Source: Pseudomonas putida
Lineage (GTDB): Bacteria; Pseudomonadota; Gammaproteobacteria; Pseudomonadales; Pseudomonadaceae
Length of the DNA stretch: 64,000 nucleotides
Reading direction: 5' to 3'
Assembly: GCF_009883635.2 (NCBI RefSeq)
Contig: NZ_CP026115.2
Span: 1,922,001 to 1,986,000, forward strand
Numbering within the stretch: position 1 is the stretch's first letter; each line of letters begins with the position of its first letter. A program made the translations under genes and the position numbers. Below are positions 27,860-38,984 of the stretch, in pieces. The notes under the pieces were generated by a model. That model saw nothing but the letters and a program-made list of their open reading frames with translations. It was not told the origin of the DNA and did not search any database.

Positions 27860-28873
27860 ATGTCGGCGGTACGCATCGGCCCATACACACTACGCAACAA
27901 CCTGATCCTCGCGCCCATGGCCGGGGTCACGGACCAGCCTTTCCGTACACTTTGCAAGCGCCTGGGCGCCGGCATGGTGGTGTCGGAGATGGTCAGCAGC
28001 GACATGAGCCTGTGGAACAGCCGCAAGTCCAGCCTGCGCCGCATCCATGAAGGTGATCCCGAGCCACGCTCGGTACAGATCGCCGGTGGAGATGCGCAGA
28101 TGATGGCGGCGGCGGCCCGGGCCAACGTCGAAGCAGGCGCCCAGATCATCGATATCAACATGGGCTGCCCGGCAAAAAAAGTCTGCAACAAAGCTGCAGG
28201 CTCTGCTTTATTGAGAGATGAAGCTCTGGTCGCCGAAATCCTCCACGCCGTGGTCGGCGCGGTGGACGTACCGGTGACGCTGAAAATCCGCACCGGATGG
28301 GACCGGGCGAACAAGAACGGCCTGAACGTGGCGAAAATCGCCGAACAGGCCGGTATCCAGGCGCTGGCGGTGCATGGCCGCACACGCGCCGACCTGTACA
28401 CCGGCGAAGCCGAATACGACACCATCGCTGCCATCAAGCAGGCGGTGTCGATCCCGGTTTTCGCCAATGGCGATATCACTTCGCCAGAAAAGGCCTGGGC
28501 GGTGCTGGATGCCACCGGGGTCGACGGCTTGCTGATTGGCCGGGCTGCCCAGGGGCGGCCATGGATCTTTCGCGAGATCGAACATTTTTTGGGGACTGGC
28601 CAGCATTTGCCGGCCCCGCAGTTGGACGAAGTGGAACGCATCCTGCTGGAACACCTGGCCGCGCTGCATGCCTTCTATGGCGATGTGATGGGCGTACGTA
28701 TCGCCCGCAAGCACGTGGGCTGGTACCTGGCAACACGACCCGGCGGCAAGGAGTTTCGCTCCCGGTTCAACGCTTTGGAAGACACACAAGCGCAGTGCGC
28801 CAACGTTCGCGCGTATTTCAGCGAAAGTCGACAGAGCCTTGAGACAGAGGACGGACAAGGGGTGGCCGCATGA
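27860..28873 (+). CDS. dusB: tRNA-dihydrouridine synthase B
   Basis: DusB reduces uridine to dihydrouridine in the tRNA D-loop using FMN and NADPH. The 337-residue protein shows the TIM-barrel Dus motifs: [13 protein letters not shown] near the N-terminus, and [20 protein letters not shown] with the catalytic Cys. The ATG at 27860 follows AGGG and gives the family N-terminus; earlier in-frame starts lie in the leader. It overlaps fis by four bases, so dusB-fis is a translationally coupled operon as in enterics. Confidence 0.97.
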   Translation: MSAVRIGPYTLRNNLILAPMAGVTDQPFRTLCKRLGAGMVVSEMVSSDMSLWNSRKSSLRRIHEGDPEPRSVQIAGGDAQMMAAAARANVEAGAQIIDINMGCPAKKVCNKAAGSALLRDEALVAEILHAVVGAVDVPVTLKIRTGWDRANKNGLNVAKIAEQAGIQALAVHGRTRADLYTGEAEYDTIAAIKQAVSIPVFANGDITSPEKAWAVLDATGVDGLLIGRAAQGRPWIFREIEHFLGTGQHLPAPQLDEVERILLEHLAALHAFYGDVMGVRIARKHVGWYLATRPGGKEFRSRFNALEDTQAQCANVRAYFSESRQSLETEDGQGVAA

Positions 28874-29190
28874 CGATGATGACCGAGACATTAGTGAGTG
28901 GAACAACGCCCGTGAGCGACAACGCCAACCTCAAACAGCACCTCAACACGCCAAGCGAAGAGGGTCAGACCCTTCGCGACAGCGTCGAGAAGGCGCTGCA
29001 CAACTACTTCGCACACCTGGAAGGCGCGACCGTCACCGACGTGTACAACCTGGTGCTCTCCGAAGTCGAGGCGCCCCTGCTCGAAAGCGTGATGAACTAC
29101 GTGAAGGGCAACCAGACCAAGGCCAGCGAGATGCTCGGGCTCAACCGTGGCACCCTGCGCAAGAAGCTCAAGCAGTACGACTTGTTGTAA
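28870..29190 (+). CDS. fis: DNA-binding protein Fis
   Basis: Fis is a nucleoid-associated protein and regulator of rRNA, recombination and many growth-phase genes. The 106-residue protein has the C-terminal helix-turn-helix ([20 protein letters not shown]) typical of Fis and NtrC tails. It overlaps the end of dusB (ATGA). The first ten residues could be an extension, since another possible start lies at the internal Val of ETLVSG; the ATG at 28870 is simplest because of the coupling. A strong terminator follows. Confidence 0.96.
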   Translation: MTMMTETLVSGTTPVSDNANLKQHLNTPSEEGQTLRDSVEKALHNYFAHLEGATVTDVYNLVLSEVEAPLLESVMNYVKGNQTKASEMLGLNRGTLRKKLKQYDLL

Positions 29191-29207
29191 GCCAGAATCC
29201 CAATCAG

Positions 29208-29240
29208 AAAAGGCGGCCTCTGCGAAGAGACGCCTTTTTT
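29208..29240 (+). terminator. intrinsic terminator after fis
   Basis: The stem AAAGGCG/CGCCTTT with inner pairing (CTCT/AGAG) ends in a run of six T. Confidence 0.85.
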
Positions 29241-29270
29241 GCTGACTCCACCGCGTTATTGGAACCCGAA

Positions 29271-30878
29271 ATGACCGACCAGACTACCCGCCTGCCAGTC
29301 CGCCGCGCCCTGATCAGCGTCTCCGACAAGACCGGTATCCTCGAATTCGCCCGTGAGCTGCAACAGCTCGGTGTCGAGATCCTGTCCACCGGCGGCACCT
29401 ACAAGCTGCTCAAGGACAACGGTGTCAACGCGGTGGAAGTGGCCGACTACACTGGCTTCGCCGAAATGATGGATGGCCGGGTCAAGACCCTGCACCCGAA
29501 GATCCACGGTGGCATCCTCGGCCGCCGCGGCACTGACGACGCCATCATGAACGAGCACGGCATCAAGCCGATCGACCTGGTTGCAGTCAACCTGTACCCG
29601 TTCGAAGCCACCATTTCCAAGCCTGGCTGTGACCTGCCGACCGCCATCGAGAACATCGATATCGGCGGCCCGACCATGGTCCGTTCGGCGGCCAAGAACC
29701 ACAAGGATGTCGCCATCGTGGTCAACGCCAGCGACTACGCCGGCGTGCTGGAAGGCCTCAAGGCCGGCGGCCTGACCTACGCCCAGCGCTTCGACCTGAT
29801 GCTCAAGGCGTTCGAGCACACTGCCGCCTACGACGGCATGATCGCCAACTACATGGGCACCATCGACCAGGCCAAAGAGACCCTGAGCACCGAAGCGCGC
29901 AGCGAGTTCCCGCGCACCTTCAACAGCCAGTTCGTCAAGGCCCAGGAAATGCGCTACGGCGAGAACCCGCACCAGAGCGCTGCGTTCTACGTTGAAGCCA
30001 AGAAAGGCGAAGCCAGCATTTCCACTGCCGTGCAGCTGCAGGGCAAGGAACTGTCGTTCAACAACGTGGCCGACACCGACGCCGCGCTGGAGTGCGTGAA
30101 GAGCTTCGTCAAGCCGGCCTGCGTCATCGTCAAGCACGCCAACCCATGCGGCGTGGCTGTTGTACCTGAAGACGAAGGCGGCATCCGCAAGGCCTACGAC
30201 CTGGCCTACGCCACCGACACCGAGTCGGCGTTTGGCGGCATCATCGCCTTCAACCGCGAGCTGGACGGCGAAACCGCCCAGGCCATCGTCGACCGTCAGT
30301 TCGTCGAAGTGATCATCGCGCCGAAAATTTCCCAGGCTGCCCGCGACGTGGTGGCGGCCAAGCAGAACGTGCGTCTGCTGGAATGCGGCGAGTGGCCAGC
30401 CGAGCGCGCTGCCGGTTGGGACTTCAAGCGCGTCAACGGTGGCCTGCTGGTACAGAGCCGCGATATCGGCATGATCACCGCCGATGACCTGAAGATCGTC
30501 ACCAAGCGTGCACCGACCGAGCAAGAGGTCCACGACCTGGTCTTCGCCTGGAAAGTGGCCAAGTTCGTCAAGTCCAACGCCATCGTCTACGCCAAGCAGC
30601 GCCAGACCATCGGTGTCGGCGCCGGCCAGATGAGCCGCGTCAACTCCGCGCGCATTGCCGCCATCAAGGCCGAGCATGCCGGCCTGCAGGTGCAGGGTGC
30701 GGTCATGGCATCGGACGCGTTCTTCCCGTTCCGTGACGGCATCGACAATGCGGCTAAAGTGGGTATCAGCGCCGTGATCCAGCCGGGTGGTTCGATGCGT
30801 GATGCTGAAGTCATCGCTGCTGCCGACGAAGCCGGCATCGCCATGGTGTTCACCGGCATGCGCCACTTCCGCCACTGA
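29271..30878 (+). CDS. purH: bifunctional AICAR transformylase / IMP cyclohydrolase
   Basis: PurH performs the last two steps of IMP synthesis. The 535-residue protein has an N-terminal MGS-fold cyclohydrolase ([13 protein letters not shown], with STGGTYKLL) and a C-terminal AICAR transformylase containing VKHANPCG and the [16 protein letters not shown] segment. The ATG at 29271 follows the fis terminator and yields the family N-terminus; longer upstream starts run through that terminator. purD follows 182 bp later. Confidence 0.98.
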   Translation: MTDQTTRLPVRRALISVSDKTGILEFARELQQLGVEILSTGGTYKLLKDNGVNAVEVADYTGFAEMMDGRVKTLHPKIHGGILGRRGTDDAIMNEHGIKPIDLVAVNLYPFEATISKPGCDLPTAIENIDIGGPTMVRSAAKNHKDVAIVVNASDYAGVLEGLKAGGLTYAQRFDLMLKAFEHTAAYDGMIANYMGTIDQAKETLSTEARSEFPRTFNSQFVKAQEMRYGENPHQSAAFYVEAKKGEASISTAVQLQGKELSFNNVADTDAALECVKSFVKPACVIVKHANPCGVAVVPEDEGGIRKAYDLAYATDTESAFGGIIAFNRELDGETAQAIVDRQFVEVIIAPKISQAARDVVAAKQNVRLLECGEWPAERAAGWDFKRVNGGLLVQSRDIGMITADDLKIVTKRAPTEQEVHDLVFAWKVAKFVKSNAIVYAKQRQTIGVGAGQMSRVNSARIAAIKAEHAGLQVQGAVMASDAFFPFRDGIDNAAKVGISAVIQPGGSMRDAEVIAAADEAGIAMVFTGMRHFRH

Positions 30879-30920
30879 TATACGGCAATCGGCCGCACTG
30901 AAGCAGGCATCTGCTGCGTT

Positions 30921-30980
30921 GGGGCCGGTTCCGCTGATGCTCATTGCCAGAAGGCAACTCCGCTCATCGGAACCGGCCCC
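30921..30980 (+). promoter_or_regulatory. long hairpin in the purH-purD gap
   Basis: GGGGCCGGTTCCG (30921-30933) pairs perfectly with CGGAACCGGCCCC (30968-30980). A smaller TTGCC/GGCAA stem sits inside. No U-tract follows, so it may be a processing or attenuation element or a protective 3' end for purH mRNA. Confidence 0.65.
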
Positions 30981-31060
30981 GCCTTGCATCTACCTGCTTC
31001 ATTGCGACCTCGTACAGCGAGAGGCCAGGCCTCTCGTTCGACAGATTTCGAGGTTTTGAC

Positions 31061-32356
31061 ATGAAAGTTTTGATCATCGGCAGCGGCGGCCGTGAGCACG
31101 CCCTGGCCTGGAAAGTCGCCCAGGACCCACGCGTCGAGAAAGTCTTCGTTGCCCCGGGCAACGCCGGCACCGCCATCGAGCCAAAATGCGAGAACGTCGC
31201 CATCGACGTGTGCGCGCTGGAGCAACTGGCCGACTTCGCCGAGAAGAACGTCGACCTGACCATCGTCGGCCCGGAAGCGCCGCTGGTGATCGGCGTGGTC
31301 GACCTGTTCCGCAGCCGTGGCCTGGACTGCTTTGGCCCGACCAAGGGCGCGGCCCAGCTGGAAGGCTCCAAGGCCTTCACCAAGGACTTCCTGGCGCGCC
31401 ACAAGATCCCGACCGCCGACTACCAGAACTTCACCGAGATCGAGCCGGCCCTGGCCTACCTGCAGGAAAAAGGCGCACCGATCGTGATCAAGGCCGACGG
31501 CCTGGCCGCGGGCAAGGGCGTGATCGTCGCCATGACCCTGGAAGAAGCCGAAGCCGCCGTGCGTGACATGCTGGCCGGCAACGCCTTTGGCGAAGCGGGT
31601 TCGCGTGTGGTGATCGAAGAGTTCCTCGACGGCGAGGAAGCCAGCTTCATCGTCATGGTCGACGGCCACAACGTGCTGCCGATGGCCACCAGCCAGGACC
31701 ACAAGCGCGTCGGCGACCAGGACACCGGCCCGAACACCGGCGGCATGGGCGCCTACTCCCCTGCCCCGGTGGTTACCCCGGACGTGCACCAGCGCGTGAT
31801 GGACCAGGTGATCTGGCCGACCGTGCGTGGCATGGCCGAGGAAGGCAACGTCTACACTGGCTTCCTGTATGCCGGTCTGATGATCGACAAGGCGGGCAAC
31901 CCCAAGGTCATCGAGTTCAACTGCCGCTTCGGCGACCCTGAGACCCAACCCGTCATGCTGCGCCTGGAGTCGAGCCTGGTGCTGCTGGTCGAAGCTGCCT
32001 TCGCCAAAGCCCTGGACAAGGTCGAAGCACAGTGGGACCCGCGCCCGAGCCTGGGCGTGGTGCTGGCTGCCGGCGGTTACCCGGGCGACTACGCCAAGGG
32101 CGACGTGATCAACGGCCTGGATGCTGCTGCCAAGATCGAAGGCAAGGTGTTCCATGCCGGTACTTCGCTGAAGGACGGCCAGGTTGTCACCAACGGCGGC
32201 CGCGTGCTCTGCGCCACCGCCATGGGTGCCAGCGTTGCCGATGCCCAGCAGCAGGCCTACCGCCTGGCCAAGGAAGTGAGCTGGAACGGCAGCTTCTACC
32301 GTACCGACATCGGCTACCGGGCCATCGCCCGCGAGCGCGGTGAGCACCAGCAGTAA
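31061..32356 (+). CDS. purD: phosphoribosylamine-glycine ligase
   Basis: PurD joins glycine to phosphoribosylamine using ATP, the second step of purine synthesis. The 431-residue protein has the ATP-grasp fold: N-terminal MKVLIIGSGGREHALAW, ATP-binding IVIKADGLAAGKGVIVA, and the DHKRVGDQDTGPNTGGMGAY segment. The ATG at 31061 has GAGG eight bases upstream. The purH-purD order, followed by retS, is as in P. aeruginosa. Confidence 0.98.
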   Translation: MKVLIIGSGGREHALAWKVAQDPRVEKVFVAPGNAGTAIEPKCENVAIDVCALEQLADFAEKNVDLTIVGPEAPLVIGVVDLFRSRGLDCFGPTKGAAQLEGSKAFTKDFLARHKIPTADYQNFTEIEPALAYLQEKGAPIVIKADGLAAGKGVIVAMTLEEAEAAVRDMLAGNAFGEAGSRVVIEEFLDGEEASFIVMVDGHNVLPMATSQDHKRVGDQDTGPNTGGMGAYSPAPVVTPDVHQRVMDQVIWPTVRGMAEEGNVYTGFLYAGLMIDKAGNPKVIEFNCRFGDPETQPVMLRLESSLVLLVEAAFAKALDKVEAQWDPRPSLGVVLAAGGYPGDYAKGDVINGLDAAAKIEGKVFHAGTSLKDGQVVTNGGRVLCATAMGASVADAQQQAYRLAKEVSWNGSFYRTDIGYRAIARERGEHQQ

Positions 32357-32500
32357 GTTGTACCGGGTTGCCGCAGCGCGCCACAGCACCTTGCGCCTGC
32401 GGTATCCGGCTCGTCGACAGGGCCCCGAGGGGCCTTGCCTTCGACTTGGCGCGCCGCGCATAGTTAGTATCTGGCACATCGGCTAGGAAGGGATCTCGTA

Positions 32501-35278
32501 GTGCGTCGGCTTCGGATTGCCACAGCTCTGATCGTCAGCTTGCTGACCTTGTTCTGCCTGTTGCCGGCTTCGGCCGAACAGGGCGGAGGCTGGTCCGTTC
32601 TGCTCGATGAACAGGCCAACCTGCAACTAAGTGACGTGCGCTCCGATCGCTATCGCAGCCAGTTCAGCCCGATCACCCTTGGCGAGCTCGATGCAGCACC
32701 GGCCGAACAGGCCCTGTGGTTGCACTATCGCCTGGAACCGGGCGACCAGGAGCAACTGCTGCGCATCTTCGCCCCCGACCTGTCCCGCCTCGATCTGTAC
32801 GCCCTCGATGGCGGCAGGCTGCTGCGCCAGCTGCACCATGGCCGCCAGGCCGGCAACGGCGATGGCAGCCCGACCCTGCGCGGCAGCGACCACGTATTAC
32901 CCTTGCCCAACAGCCAGCACTCGCTGGACATCTACCTTCGCCTGGTCTCGGAACACCAACTGCGCCCGGCGATAAGCCTGGAGCCTGCAGCGGTAGCCGC
33001 CTCCGACCATAGCCAACCGTTACTGTTCGGCATGCTGTTCGGCGGTCTGGTGATGCTCATCCTGCACAACCTGATCCGCTTCCTCTATACCCGTTCAAGC
33101 ACCACGCTGTATCTCGCCCTGTACCATGGGCTGATGATGCTCAGCGGCCTGATCCTGCTCAACCTCAGCGGCCCGTGGTGGCACCTGTGGCACAGCGCGC
33201 AAACCCCCGCCGCCTACCTGACCCTGGTGCTGGCCGGGCTGTCAGGGCTGTATTTCACCCAACATTTCTTCGCCCCCCGCAACTCACCGCGGCTTAACCG
33301 CCTGCTGCAGGGCGAAATGCTGGTCGCTGCAGTCAGCGGCCTGATTCTGCTGTTCGTCGACACCTTGCCGCTCAACCTGATGACCTATGCCCTGCTGGCC
33401 ATCGGTAGTGTGACCATGCTGCTGGCCAGCAGTTACCACTGGTACAAGGGCTATGCCCCCGCACGGCTGTTCAGCATCGCCATGCTGGTGTTCAACCTTG
33501 GCGGCCTGGTGCTGCTGCCGGCCCTGCTCGGCCTGACCCGCACTTCGACACCCTGGCTGCTGTGCATCCTCCTGGGCATGACGGTGGCCAGCGGTCTTCT
33601 GCTCAACCTGGCCGTCAGTGAGCGCCTGCGGCGCATCAGCGAAGAGCGCTTCAGTGCCAGCCGTGCACTGGCAGCCAGCGATGCCGAGATCAATGCCAAG
33701 GCGGAATTCCTGGCCAAGATCAGCCACGAAATCCGCACCCCCATGAACGGTGTGCTGGGCATGACCGAGCTGCTGCTTGGCACGCCGCTGTCGGTCAAGC
33801 AACGCGACTATGTACAGACCATCCATAGCGCCGGCAACGAGCTGCTGACGCTGATCAACGAGATTCTCGATATTTCCAAGCTGGAGTCGCGGCAGATCGA
33901 ACTGGATGACGTGCAGTTCGACCTGAACGCCCTGATCGAAGACTGCCTGAACATTTTCCGCGCCAAGGCCGAGCAGCAGAACATCGAGCTGATCAGCTTC
34001 ACCCAGCCGCAGGTGCCGCGGGTCATCAGTGGTGACCCGACACGCCTGCGCCAGGCGCTGTCGAGCCTGCTGGAAAATGCCCTGAAGAACACTTCCCAGG
34101 GCGAGATCCTGCTGGTGGTGGCGCTGGACCAGCGCGGCGAAATCCCCCGCCTGCGCATTGCCGTGCAGGACAGTGGCGAGCCACTGCCTGCTGCCGAGCG
34201 TGAAGCGTTGCTGCAGGCCGAACTGCACAGCCACCACTTCCTCTCCAGCAACAAGCTTGGCGGCCACCTCGGGCTGATCATCGCCAAGCAGCTGATCGGC
34301 CTGATGCAAGGCGAGTTCGGCATCAAGAGCAGCACCAGTATGGGCAACACCCTGTGGCTGACCTTGCCGCTCGACCCGTCACGCCTGGAGCAGCCGCCGG
34401 CAGACCTGGACGGCCCATTGCGCGACGCCCGGGTCCTGGTGGTGGACGACAACGACACCTGCCGCAAGGTGCTGGTGCAACAGTGCAGCGCCTGGGGCAT
34501 GAATGTCAGCGCGGTGCCATCCGGCAAGGAGGCGCTGGCCCTGCTGCGAACCAAGGCGCACCTGCGCGACTACTTCGACGCCGTGTTGCTGGACCAGAAC
34601 ATGCCCGGCATGACCGGCATGCAGCTGGCGGCCAAGATCAAGGAAGACCCGAGCCTGAACCACGACATCCTGGTGGTGATGCTCACCGGTATCAGCAACG
34701 CGCCCAGCAAGGTCATCGCGCGCAATGCCGGGGTCAAGCGCATCCTCGCCAAGCCGGTTGCCGGCTATACGCTGAAGACCACCTTGGCCGAAGAACTGGC
34801 CCAGCGCGGGCGCGAGCAGGCTGTGCCGGCTCCGCTACCCGGCGCGCAAGGCACCCTTGAGCTGCCGAGCGACTTCCGTGTGCTGGTGGCCGAAGACAAC
34901 AGCATCTCGACCAAGGTCATCCGCGGCATGCTCGGCAAGCTCAACCTGGAGCCCGATACCGCCAGCAACGGCGAGGAGGCCTTGCAGGCGATGAAGGCAC
35001 AGCGTTACGACCTGGTGCTGATGGACTGCGAAATGCCGGTGCTGGACGGTTTCTCCGCGACCCAGCAGCTGCGCGCTTGGGAAACCACCCACCAGCGCCA
35101 GCGCACCCCGGTGGTGGCGCTGACCGCGCATATACTGGCAGAGCACAAGGAGCGCGCGCGTCTAGCCGGCATGGACGGGCACATGGCCAAGCCAGTGGAG
35201 CTGTCGCAGTTGCGCGAGTTGATCCAGTACTGGGCCAATCAGCGCGAAGCCAAGGCTGACCCAGCGCATACTTCTTGA
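32501..35278 (+). CDS. retS: hybrid sensor kinase RetS
   Basis: RetS controls the switch between acute and biofilm lifestyles by binding GacS and blocking its signalling to RsmY/RsmZ. The 925-residue protein has a signal sequence, a periplasmic 7TMR-DISMED2 domain, seven membrane helices (about 170-380), a HisKA dimer domain with H409 ([12 protein letters not shown]), an ATPase domain, and two receivers with D698 (LLDQNMPG) and D842 (LMDCEMP). These line up with H424, D713 and D858 reported for P. aeruginosa RetS. The start is GTG at 32501 with AAGGGAT upstream. The position after purD also matches. Confidence 0.94.
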   Translation: MRRLRIATALIVSLLTLFCLLPASAEQGGGWSVLLDEQANLQLSDVRSDRYRSQFSPITLGELDAAPAEQALWLHYRLEPGDQEQLLRIFAPDLSRLDLYALDGGRLLRQLHHGRQAGNGDGSPTLRGSDHVLPLPNSQHSLDIYLRLVSEHQLRPAISLEPAAVAASDHSQPLLFGMLFGGLVMLILHNLIRFLYTRSSTTLYLALYHGLMMLSGLILLNLSGPWWHLWHSAQTPAAYLTLVLAGLSGLYFTQHFFAPRNSPRLNRLLQGEMLVAAVSGLILLFVDTLPLNLMTYALLAIGSVTMLLASSYHWYKGYAPARLFSIAMLVFNLGGLVLLPALLGLTRTSTPWLLCILLGMTVASGLLLNLAVSERLRRISEERFSASRALAASDAEINAKAEFLAKISHEIRTPMNGVLGMTELLLGTPLSVKQRDYVQTIHSAGNELLTLINEILDISKLESRQIELDDVQFDLNALIEDCLNIFRAKAEQQNIELISFTQPQVPRVISGDPTRLRQALSSLLENALKNTSQGEILLVVALDQRGEIPRLRIAVQDSGEPLPAAEREALLQAELHSHHFLSSNKLGGHLGLIIAKQLIGLMQGEFGIKSSTSMGNTLWLTLPLDPSRLEQPPADLDGPLRDARVLVVDDNDTCRKVLVQQCSAWGMNVSAVPSGKEALALLRTKAHLRDYFDAVLLDQNMPGMTGMQLAAKIKEDPSLNHDILVVMLTGISNAPSKVIARNAGVKRILAKPVAGYTLKTTLAEELAQRGREQAVPAPLPGAQGTLELPSDFRVLVAEDNSISTKVIRGMLGKLNLEPDTASNGEEALQAMKAQRYDLVLMDCEMPVLDGFSATQQLRAWETTHQRQRTPVVALTAHILAEHKERARLAGMDGHMAKPVELSQLRELIQYWANQREAKADPAHTS

Positions 35279-35329
35279 CCACGCCGAACGCGCTCCTACA
35301 CACCACGCTTCTCACTCAAGGATCATCCC

Positions 35330-35926
35330 ATGCTCCACGAGTTGTTCAGTGTCTACCTGAAGATGCTGGTGCTCTATAGCCCGTTCTTCGTGCTGTCGTG
35401 CTTCATCAGCCTAACCCGTGGCCATTCCAGCAAAGAGCGCAAACAGCTGGCCTGGAAAGTCGCCTTTGCCGCGCTGGTGGCCAGCGTGCTGCTGTACCTG
35501 TTCGGCCGGGTGATTTTCGGGATTTTCGGCATCACCGCCGACGCCTTCCGCATCGGTGCCGGCAGCGTGCTGTTCATTTCGGCGTTAAGCATGGCCCAGG
35601 GCAAACCGGCCGTGCAGGCCGACAACGTGCAGCAGGACGTGACCATCGTGCCGCTGACCATCCCGCTCACTGTCGGCCCCGGTACCATCGGTGCCTTGCT
35701 GGTAATGGGCGTGGGCCAACCGCACTGGGACGACAAGCTGCTGGCCATCGTCAGCATCGCCCTGGCCAGTTTCACCGTAGGTGTGGTGCTGTACCTGTCG
35801 CACGGCATCGAAAAGCTGCTCGGTGACCAGGGCCTGCAGATCGTCAGCCGCTTGATGGGGCTGTTCGTCTGCGCCCTGGCGGCGCAGATCATCTTTACCG
35901 GGATCAAGGGCTACCTGGTCGGTTAG
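35330..35926 (+). CDS. MarC family membrane protein
   Basis: This 198-residue protein has about six membrane helices and belongs to the MarC (UPF0056) family. MarC proteins are annotated as possible transporters, but no substrate is established and the old link to multiple antibiotic resistance was not supported. Motifs include the N-terminal SPFFVLSCFISLTRGHS and the central VPLTIPLTVGPGTIGALL repeat typical of the family. AAGGA precedes the ATG. It converges on cobJ with a nine-base gap. Confidence 0.92.
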   Translation: MLHELFSVYLKMLVLYSPFFVLSCFISLTRGHSSKERKQLAWKVAFAALVASVLLYLFGRVIFGIFGITADAFRIGAGSVLFISALSMAQGKPAVQADNVQQDVTIVPLTIPLTVGPGTIGALLVMGVGQPHWDDKLLAIVSIALASFTVGVVLYLSHGIEKLLGDQGLQIVSRLMGLFVCALAAQIIFTGIKGYLVG

Positions 35927-35935
35927 CCCTCGGGT

Positions 35936-37642
35936 TCAGGGCGCGACCGGGTACCAGCGCGGGGTGTAGACCCACTGCCCTCCCTCAACACGGGCAAAGG
36001 TGCAGGTGGTCGACGAACCCACCAGCACCATTGTGCGCATGTCGACCATCTCGGGCGTCAGCTCAGCCAGCGTCACCACCCTCAGGGTCTGCCCCGGCCT
36101 GCCGATATCACGGCCCAACACTACGGGCGTCTGCCCCTCGCGATGCCTGCGCACCACCTCCAGCGCCAAACCGAGCTGATGCGGCCTGGATTTGGAGATC
36201 GGGTTGTAGAAGGCCAGCACCAGATCCGCCTGGGCCGCGAGGTCCAGGCGTTTTTCGATGATCGACCAAGGCTTGAGGTTGTCCGACAGCGACATCACGC
36301 AGAAGTCGTGCCCCAATGGCGCGCCAGCTTGCGCAGCGGTTGCCAGCGAAGCCGATACCCCTGGCAGGATCTCAAGGTCGACACGGTGCCAGGCAGCGTC
36401 GCTGGACTCATGCAGGGCTTCGAGCACCGCCGCCGCCATGGCGAATACACCTGGGTCGCCCGAGGACACCACCACCACCGAACGCCCCTGGGCCGCCAGC
36501 TCGAAGGCATGGCGGGCGCGCTGCATCTCTTCTCGGTTGTCGGTGCAGTGCTGCACCTGATCGTCACGGAACGGCCCGGCCATGCGCACATAGGTTTCGT
36601 AGCCGAGGATGTCCTCGGCACGCGCCAGCTCGGCTTTTACCGCCGGCACCATCAGCTCGGCCGCACCAGGGCCCAGGCCGATCACCGCCAGGCGACCCCG
36701 CTTGCGACCCAGGCGCGCCGTGTCGACCGGCAGTGGGGCCGATGCAATGACCAGGCCCGACTGTTCGATCAGGCGAGCCTCGGGCATGGCCTCGGCCGCC
36801 ATGCTGGCCAACGTGCCGTTCATGGCCGCGAAGCGCAGCACGACACCCAGTTCTGCTGCGGCCTCGTGCAAGGAAGGCTCGGCCATCGCCTGCTCGGCGA
36901 CCAGCAAGCAAGCCAGCGAGGGCTCTGCAATGCCGGCCTCACGCAAGGCGCCACGCACCTTATCGGCCAGGCCAGGCCCGCCTGCAGCGAGCGCCACCAC
37001 CACGGAGCGTGGGTGGATCAGCAGCTCATCACGGCTGACCACGCGCGCGTCACAGCCAACATGGATGGTGCGCCGGGCCGTGTCACTGGCAGGCAATTGC
37101 GCCTGCGCAAGCCAGGGTGCGTCGCCCTCGACACGCACGCTTTCGCCGGCCAGCAGGTCGGAGACAAAGCGCTTGCCCTGCTCAAGATCTGCCAGGGCAT
37201 AGCCCTCGGGCGGGTTGAGCAGGCAGGTGCCGAAGCGTAGTTCGCCACTGGTGGTGATTGCAGCCGCCACACCCAGCACCTCGCCGAGTTCACGGGCCAT
37301 GACATTGACCCCGCTCAGGCCACCCAGCAACGGCACCACCGCACTACCGTCCTCGGCCACGGCTAACACTGGCGGTTCAGCACCTTTCTCGTCGAGCAGG
37401 CTGGCCAGGCTGCGGATGACGATGCCGGCGGCGCACAGCGCGATGATCGGGACGGCCTGCTGGTACAGCGCACGCAAGGTATCGCCGAAACCGTCGTAAT
37501 ACTGATCGGCACCCTCGACCCGACCACGCAAACCATGAATGGTCGCCCGTGGATAACGTTGCTGGATGCGCTGCGCCGTAGCCAGGCTGCCGCCGCCAAG
37601 AATGACGATGGCCGGCGCCTGTTGCGTGTTCAGCCCTGCCAT
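35936..37642 (-). CDS. cobJ: fused CbiG / precorrin-3B C17-methyltransferase (CobJ)
   Basis: CobJ methylates C17 and contracts the corrin ring. The 568-residue protein is a fusion. Residues 1 to about 310 resemble CbiG (N-terminal domain with [15 protein letters not shown] and [11 protein letters not shown], plus a CobE/CbiG C-terminal domain), which opens the delta-lactone ring in the anaerobic pathway. Residues about 315-568 are the SAM-dependent methyltransferase ([27 protein letters not shown]). Its start overlaps the end of cobI by 13 bases. Last gene of cobG-cobH-cobI-cobJ. Confidence 0.95.
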   Translation of the reverse strand: MAGLNTQQAPAIVILGGGSLATAQRIQQRYPRATIHGLRGRVEGADQYYDGFGDTLRALYQQAVPIIALCAAGIVIRSLASLLDEKGAEPPVLAVAEDGSAVVPLLGGLSGVNVMARELGEVLGVAAAITTSGELRFGTCLLNPPEGYALADLEQGKRFVSDLLAGESVRVEGDAPWLAQAQLPASDTARRTIHVGCDARVVSRDELLIHPRSVVVALAAGGPGLADKVRGALREAGIAEPSLACLLVAEQAMAEPSLHEAAAELGVVLRFAAMNGTLASMAAEAMPEARLIEQSGLVIASAPLPVDTARLGRKRGRLAVIGLGPGAAELMVPAVKAELARAEDILGYETYVRMAGPFRDDQVQHCTDNREEMQRARHAFELAAQGRSVVVVSSGDPGVFAMAAAVLEALHESSDAAWHRVDLEILPGVSASLATAAQAGAPLGHDFCVMSLSDNLKPWSIIEKRLDLAAQADLVLAFYNPISKSRPHQLGLALEVVRRHREGQTPVVLGRDIGRPGQTLRVVTLAELTPEMVDMRTMVLVGSSTTCTFARVEGGQWVYTPRWYPVAP

Positions 37643-38358
37643 TTTTCCCCCGGCACGATGATCAGCGAGAAGTACGGTGAGGACTGTGGGTCCACTTCAT
37701 CCAGCGGCACGATCTTCTGGTTGGCCATGGTCGCCCGCTCGACATACAACGCGCGCCCGTCCAGGCCCAGTTCACCCAGCACCTGGCGCACCTTGGGGAA
37801 GTTGCGGCCCAGCTTCATGATCACCGCCGCATCGGCGTCTGCCAGCCGGCGCTTGAGCTCTTCGGCGGGCAGCACGCCCGACAGTATCGACAGGCTCTGG
37901 TTGCGATACACCAGCGGCGCGCCCAGTACCGAGGCACCACCGAGCATCGAACACACGCCCGGGACCACTTCGGCCTCATGCTGCTGGGCCAGGCGGTCAT
38001 GCAGGTACATGTAGGAGCCGTAGAAGAACGGATCACCTTCGCAGATCACGGCCACATCGCGACCGGCATCCAGGTGCTCGGCTATCTGTACGGCAGCTTC
38101 ATCGTAGAAATCACTGATCACCTGCTCGTAGGACAGCGGCGCGGGCAGTACCTCGGTGGTCACCGGGTATACCAGCGGCAGCAAGGTCTGCTCGGCTTGC
38201 AGGTGCGCCTCGATAATGCCGAAGGCGTTGCCGCGCTTGCCCTTGGCCACGAAATACGCCACCACTGGCGCCTCGCGCAGCAGGCGCAGCGCCTTGACGG
38301 TGATCAGTTCAGGGTCGCCGGGGCCTACGCCCAGGCCCAGCAGTCGTCCGCGCGCCAT
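37630..38358 (-). CDS. cobI: precorrin-2 C20-methyltransferase
   Basis: CobI methylates C20 of precorrin-2 with SAM. The 242-residue protein has the family opening [20 protein letters not shown] and the [14 protein letters not shown] motif of tetrapyrrole methylases. The ATG at 38358 overlaps the cobH stop (ATGA); a GTG one codon earlier is possible but less likely. The 3' end overlaps cobJ by 13 bases. Confidence 0.96.
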   Translation of the reverse strand: MARGRLLGLGVGPGDPELITVKALRLLREAPVVAYFVAKGKRGNAFGIIEAHLQAEQTLLPLVYPVTTEVLPAPLSYEQVISDFYDEAAVQIAEHLDAGRDVAVICEGDPFFYGSYMYLHDRLAQQHEAEVVPGVCSMLGGASVLGAPLVYRNQSLSILSGVLPAEELKRRLADADAAVIMKLGRNFPKVRQVLGELGLDGRALYVERATMANQKIVPLDEVDPQSSPYFSLIIVPGEKWQG

Positions 38359-38984
38359 CACTCCACCTCCGTGGCCAGGGCGTTGACCGCGGCAGCAGCC
38401 ATCGCGCTACCGCCCAGGCGGCCCTGCATGATCACGAACGGCACGCCGCGGCTGTCTGCAGCGAGCATCGCCTTGGACTCGGCGGCGCCGACGAAGCCGA
38501 CCGGGAAGCCAAGGATCAGGGCGGGCTTTGGCGCACCCGCATCGATCATCTCCAGCAGGTAGAACAGCGCAGTCGGGGCATTGCCGATCACCACCACGCT
38601 GCCTTCCAGATGCGGGCGCCACAGCTCCAGGGCCACGGCGGAACGGGTGTTGCCGGCCTCCTTGGCCAGGCCTGGCACGCTCGGGTCGCGCAGGGTGCAG
38701 ATCACCGGGTTGTTGGCGGGCAAGCGGGCACGGGTGATGCCTTCGGCAACCATGTGCGCGTCGCAGAGAATCGGCGCGCCATTGGCCAGGGCTTCGCGAC
38801 CGGCGCGGCCGGCACCTTCGGAGAACTGCAGGCCGTCGATGGCATCAACCATGCCGCAGGCATGGATCACGCGCACGGCGAGCTTTTCCAGGTCGGCGGG
38901 GACCCGCTCGAGCCGGGCTTCCTCACGGATGATCCGGAAGGAATTGCGATAGATCTCCTGACCATCGCGGATGTAGTCAATCAT
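38358..38984 (-). CDS. cobH: precorrin-8X methylmutase
   Basis: CobH moves the methyl group from C11 to C12, making hydrogenobyrinate. The 208-residue protein begins [20 protein letters not shown], the family N-terminus, with the catalytic His expected in [10 protein letters not shown]. The ATG at 38984 follows GGAGCACC; a longer in-frame start inside cobG is rejected. It overlaps the cobG 3' end by eight bases and the cobI start by one base or a little more, so all four genes are tightly coupled. Confidence 0.97.
   Translation of the reverse strand: MIDYIRDGQEIYRNSFRIIREEARLERVPADLEKLAVRVIHACGMVDAIDGLQFSEGAGRAGREALANGAPILCDAHMVAEGITRARLPANNPVICTLRDPSVPGLAKEAGNTRSAVALELWRPHLEGSVVVIGNAPTALFYLLEMIDAGAPKPALILGFPVGFVGAAESKAMLAADSRGVPFVIMQGRLGGSAMAAAAVNALATEVE

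Noticed and set aside
30879..31060. The purD RNA motif described in epsilonproteobacteria
   Set aside because: The hairpin here is a simple long stem and the lineage is different; I cannot support that assignment.
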